Shown here: piece after piece, positions 22,528 to 24,257 of the stretch
Layout: the number at the start of each line of letters is the position of its first letter
How positions within the stretch are numbered: the stretch's first letter is position 1
The notes under the pieces: model-generated
What the model saw: the letters and a program-made list of their open reading frames with translations, nothing else
The model's database searches: none
What the model was told of the DNA's origin: nothing
NCBI GenBank assembly: GCA_003456855.1
Contig: DMOO01000213.1
Coordinates: 1 to 24,257 of the forward strand
Direction: 5' to 3'
Length of the DNA: 24,257 nt
Source of the DNA: Sphaerochaeta sp.
GTDB taxonomy: Bacteria; Spirochaetota; Spirochaetia; Sphaerochaetales; Sphaerochaetaceae
Program-made: the position numbers and the translations under genes

Positions 22528-23721
22528 ATGACTAAGAAACCAATTTTGCTGGATGAGACATTCAGTGACAAAATGGGGAAGACGAATGCGCTTCTGGCTG
22601 CCCTGGTAAGAGAGAGTGCGCCGAGCGACATTGACTGGAACATGCTCAAGGAATATGCACATGAGGGGATCTTCGGAGATCTCTTTAGCATCGGTGACAT
22701 GTTCGTTGACACATGGAGGGATACTGCCCTGTCAACAGATTACAACTACCATTGGCAGTTGCAGCATATCGGATCAGTTGAGCTTGAGGATGGAGAAACC
22801 CTGTCGGACAGGCCTTTCCTCCAGATGCACTATGCCCATCCGTTTGGTGTCCAGTTCTCGCACCAGAGAGCTTTCCTCGCCTGTCCTGATGGACTTGCTG
22901 CTGGCACCTATTACTTCACAATAGAGTCAAGCTGGGGAAGCAATGTAAGTGCCGGAGATGTTGTATCGTTCACAACTACACAGGCAGTGCCGGCTGGTGG
23001 CCGCGTTGCGGGGTGTTATGGTGCTCCTGACCAGGCCAAGGCAAACTGGAGGATCTACACCTACAGCGCAGATGGAAAGACCATCCTTGAAACGATCACT
23101 CCGGTGTTCTCTGCAACGGGTACAGATCTCGGAACGCAGAAGAACAACACGAGGAACGGAAACCTCAACAGCACCCAGGAGATGGCCTACGGCTGGGGCA
23201 GATGGAAGACATCGGCTCTCAGACAGTATCTCAATTCGGCTGCCGGGGTCGGATCATGGTGGACCGCCCAGGATGAATGGGACATCGCACCGGACCAGCT
23301 TGCAACAAAGGCCGGATTCCTTTCGGGAGTGTCCGAGGACTTTCTGAATGCGATCAAGGAAACCAAGGTCACAACCTATACGAACACAGTACAGGACGGT
23401 GGCGCAGCTGACATCACCTACGACAAGGTGTTCATCCCTTCTCTGCAACAGATGTACATCAATCCGCAGATCTCCGGCGAGGGGGAGTATTGGGAGAGAT
23501 GGAAACGCCAAAGCGGACGGACCTCCCCGTGTGCACAGTACACTACATACCCGGAAATGAAGACCTATGCAGCGGAGAACCACTCAAGCGCACAGAACGT
23601 CCGCTTGCGTTCTGCGTATCGAGGCGGTGCGATTAATACGTGGAGTGTCTACTCTAGTGGCTATGTCAGCCACGGCAATGCGTCCAACGCTAATAGGTTC
23701 TCGCCGGCTGTCGTTTTGTAA
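22528..23721 (+). CDS. DGR target: variable receptor-binding protein, DUF6273/C-type lectin-like
   Basis: A 397-residue protein with AAGGAGA before its ATG. The N-terminal half (residues 1-190) is a tail-attachment region containing a beta-rich module. The C-terminal half resembles DUF6273-type domains with a formylglycine-enzyme/C-type-lectin fold: 'GWGRWKTSALRQYLNSAAGVG' (broken after about 20 residues), 'WDIAPDQL', 'AGFLSGVSEDFLNAI', 'DKVFIPSLQQMY', and the ending NVRLRSAYRGG ... SSGYVSH ... RFSPAVVL. The last 43 codons are the variable repeat, and the downstream copy at the window end is the template. It should form the diversified host-contact surface at the tail tip. Confidence 0.9.
   Translation: MTKKPILLDETFSDKMGKTNALLAALVRESAPSDIDWNMLKEYAHEGIFGDLFSIGDMFVDTWRDTALSTDYNYHWQLQHIGSVELEDGETLSDRPFLQMHYAHPFGVQFSHQRAFLACPDGLAAGTYYFTIESSWGSNVSAGDVVSFTTTQAVPAGGRVAGCYGAPDQAKANWRIYTYSADGKTILETITPVFSATGTDLGTQKNNTRNGNLNSTQEMAYGWGRWKTSALRQYLNSAAGVGSWWTAQDEWDIAPDQLATKAGFLSGVSEDFLNAIKETKVTTYTNTVQDGGAADITYDKVFIPSLQQMYINPQISGEGEYWERWKRQSGRTSPCAQYTTYPEMKTYAAENHSSAQNVRLRSAYRGGAINTWSVYSSGYVSHGNASNANRFSPAVVL
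23590..23718 (+). repeat. DGR variable repeat (VR), 3' limit estimated
   Basis: The VR begins at codon 355 of the target. Its first 25 bases (23590-23614) are identical to 24233-24257. From 23615 to 23701, 22 of 29 codons end in C or T, as expected where AAY template codons have been scattered by adenine mutagenesis. The exact 3' end and the initiation-of-mutagenic-homology segment (likely the G+C-rich tcgccggctgtcg part) cannot be fixed because the template is cut off. Confidence 0.85.
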
Positions 23722-23738
23722 TCAGCCAATCTTCTAAT

Positions 23739-23760
23739 CGCCGGGATGTGAGGACCGGCG
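23739..23760 (+). other. Hairpin/cruciform downstream of VR
   Basis: CGCCGG (23739-23744) and CCGGCG (23755-23760) form a perfect 6-bp G+C stem with a 10-nt loop, 17 bp after the stop of the target gene. DGRs such as that of Bordetella phage BPP-1 need a short cruciform just 3' of VR for efficient retrohoming. There is no T-run, so it is not a standard terminator. Stem length and distance are plausible but not identical to BPP-1. Confidence 0.5.
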
Positions 23761-23775
23761 CATAAAGGAGTCGTA
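23746..23775 (+). promoter_or_regulatory. avd leader related to the repeated small-gene leader
   Basis: The segment GATGTGAGG-ACCGGCG-CATAAAGGAG before the avd ATG resembles GATGTGAGGTC-TGTG-CATAAGGAG at 4145-4168 and its copy at 3494-3517. It contains the AAAGGAG ribosome binding site. It overlaps the right arm of the hairpin at 23739-23760. Confidence 0.5.
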
Positions 23776-24213
23776 ATGTCAGTCAATGTAGGTCAGAGGA
23801 ATGTTCCTGACACACCTTCAAACAGAAGATGTGAAGCAGTTGACGCTTGCTTCCGTCTCTGCCAGCACACTCTCAGGATCACAGCAAATCTCAACGTGTT
23901 CCCACCGGAGCATGAGGATGTGAGGCTCAAGGTCAGAGGGCTTGCGCTGTGCATATATGATTGCGCCTATGTCGCAAACAAGACGGTCGTGACCACAACC
24001 GCACGATGGAAGGTCCGAAACGACAACCAGACAAACGCCTTTGATGGGCTCAATGAGATGCTCGGAGACATTCTGATGGTGAAGACGCTTCTTCATCTGA
24101 GAAGCAAGAAGAGCGCACACTGGGCCCAGCTCACAAAGGATGCGAGGAGTTTGGTCAAGGCTTGGCATGACTCAGATGTGAAAAGCTATCAGCCTCTTTA
24201 CGGAGAGGTCTAG
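23776..24213 (+). CDS. avd: Avd-like DGR accessory protein
   Basis: A 145-residue, mostly helical protein of the Avd/four-helix-bundle type, close to the usual Avd length of about 125-150. Avd forms a basic pentameric barrel that binds the template RNA and reverse transcriptase during mutagenic cDNA synthesis. Family-like segments are GQRNVPDTPSNRRCEAVDAC near the start, 'LALCIYDCAYVANKTVV' in the middle, 'LNEMLGDILMVKTLLHLRSKK' and the C-terminal 'SLVKAWHDSDVKSYQPLYG'. It lies between the VR gene and the TR, the canonical DGR order. The start is ATG 23776 after AAAGGAG. Confidence 0.88.
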   Translation: MSVNVGQRNVPDTPSNRRCEAVDACFRLCQHTLRITANLNVFPPEHEDVRLKVRGLALCIYDCAYVANKTVVTTTARWKVRNDNQTNAFDGLNEMLGDILMVKTLLHLRSKKSAHWAQLTKDARSLVKAWHDSDVKSYQPLYGEV

Positions 24214-24232
24214 ATAGAGGGTGTAGGTTGAA

Positions 24233-24257
24233 GCACAGAACGTCCGCTTGCGTTCTG
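24233..24257 (+). repeat. DGR template repeat (TR), truncated by window end
   Basis: The last 25 bases of the window are identical (25/25) to the start of the VR at 23590-23614, and begin 19 nt after the avd stop in noncoding DNA. Immediately upstream, two template adenines (24231-24232) face G and C in the VR flank, after which similarity is lost. The TR should continue past the window, followed by the reverse transcriptase gene. Confidence 0.85.

Noticed and set aside
23739..23775. Hairpin as an intrinsic terminator after the target gene
   Set aside because: No T-tract follows; the downstream bases are a ribosome binding site for avd.
23590..24257. The 25-bp repeat as a phage attachment site or IS end
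   Set aside because: There is no integrase or transposase. The repeat begins within a DUF6273-type C-terminus and after an Avd-like gene, which fits VR/TR specifically.

Overview
The window is part of a tailed, siphovirus-like bacteriophage or prophage. All supported genes lie on the + strand. They are tightly packed, with many 4-bp ATGA or 5-bp TGATG stop/start overlaps and strong AGGAG-type ribosome binding sites. The protein families (replisome-organizer N-domain, DnaC-like loader, P27-type small terminase, Terminase_1-type large terminase, HK97-fold capsid, DUF6273-like variable protein) fit phages of anaerobic Bacillota or gut-type bacteria such as spirochaetes. Arginine is written largely with AGA/AGG and isoleucine often with ATA. 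The host cannot be named from this window.

Layout. 1-2773: replication module, with four small genes of unknown function, a replisome organizer carrying an iteron-like repeat cluster inside its coding sequence, and a DnaC/IstB-type helicase loader. 2774-5799: a 10-bp perfect hairpin, then an array of small proteins, most of them rich in CxxC motifs, ending with an HNH endonuclease. 5800-8026: a noncoding candidate packaging region, then TerS and TerL. 8125-11700: portal fused to a MuF-like domain, prohead protease and HK97-type major capsid protein. 11717-14390: head-tail connector, neck proteins, a 56-residue zinc-ribbon protein, tail tube, and tail assembly chaperones joined by a -1 programmed frameshift whose slippery heptamer and stem-loop are both visible. 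14403-21247: tape measure and a 1502-residue tail tip/fibre protein ending in an S74-type self-cleaving chaperone. 21247-24257: small tail accessory genes, a likely fibre/adaptor, and a diversity-generating retroelement (DGR).

The DGR is the most notable system. A 397-residue DUF6273/C-type-lectin-like target ends in a variable repeat (VR). An Avd-like accessory gene follows. The last 25 bases of the window match the start of the VR exactly, so they are the start of the template repeat (TR). The window stops inside the TR, and the reverse transcriptase should lie just beyond it. The phage therefore appears to diversify the tip of its tail by mutagenic retrohoming.

No stretch over about 125 bp lacks a gene. 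No tRNA, rRNA, CRISPR array, insertion sequence, integrase, holin or endolysin is visible. No convincing sigma-70 promoter or classical intrinsic terminator was found.
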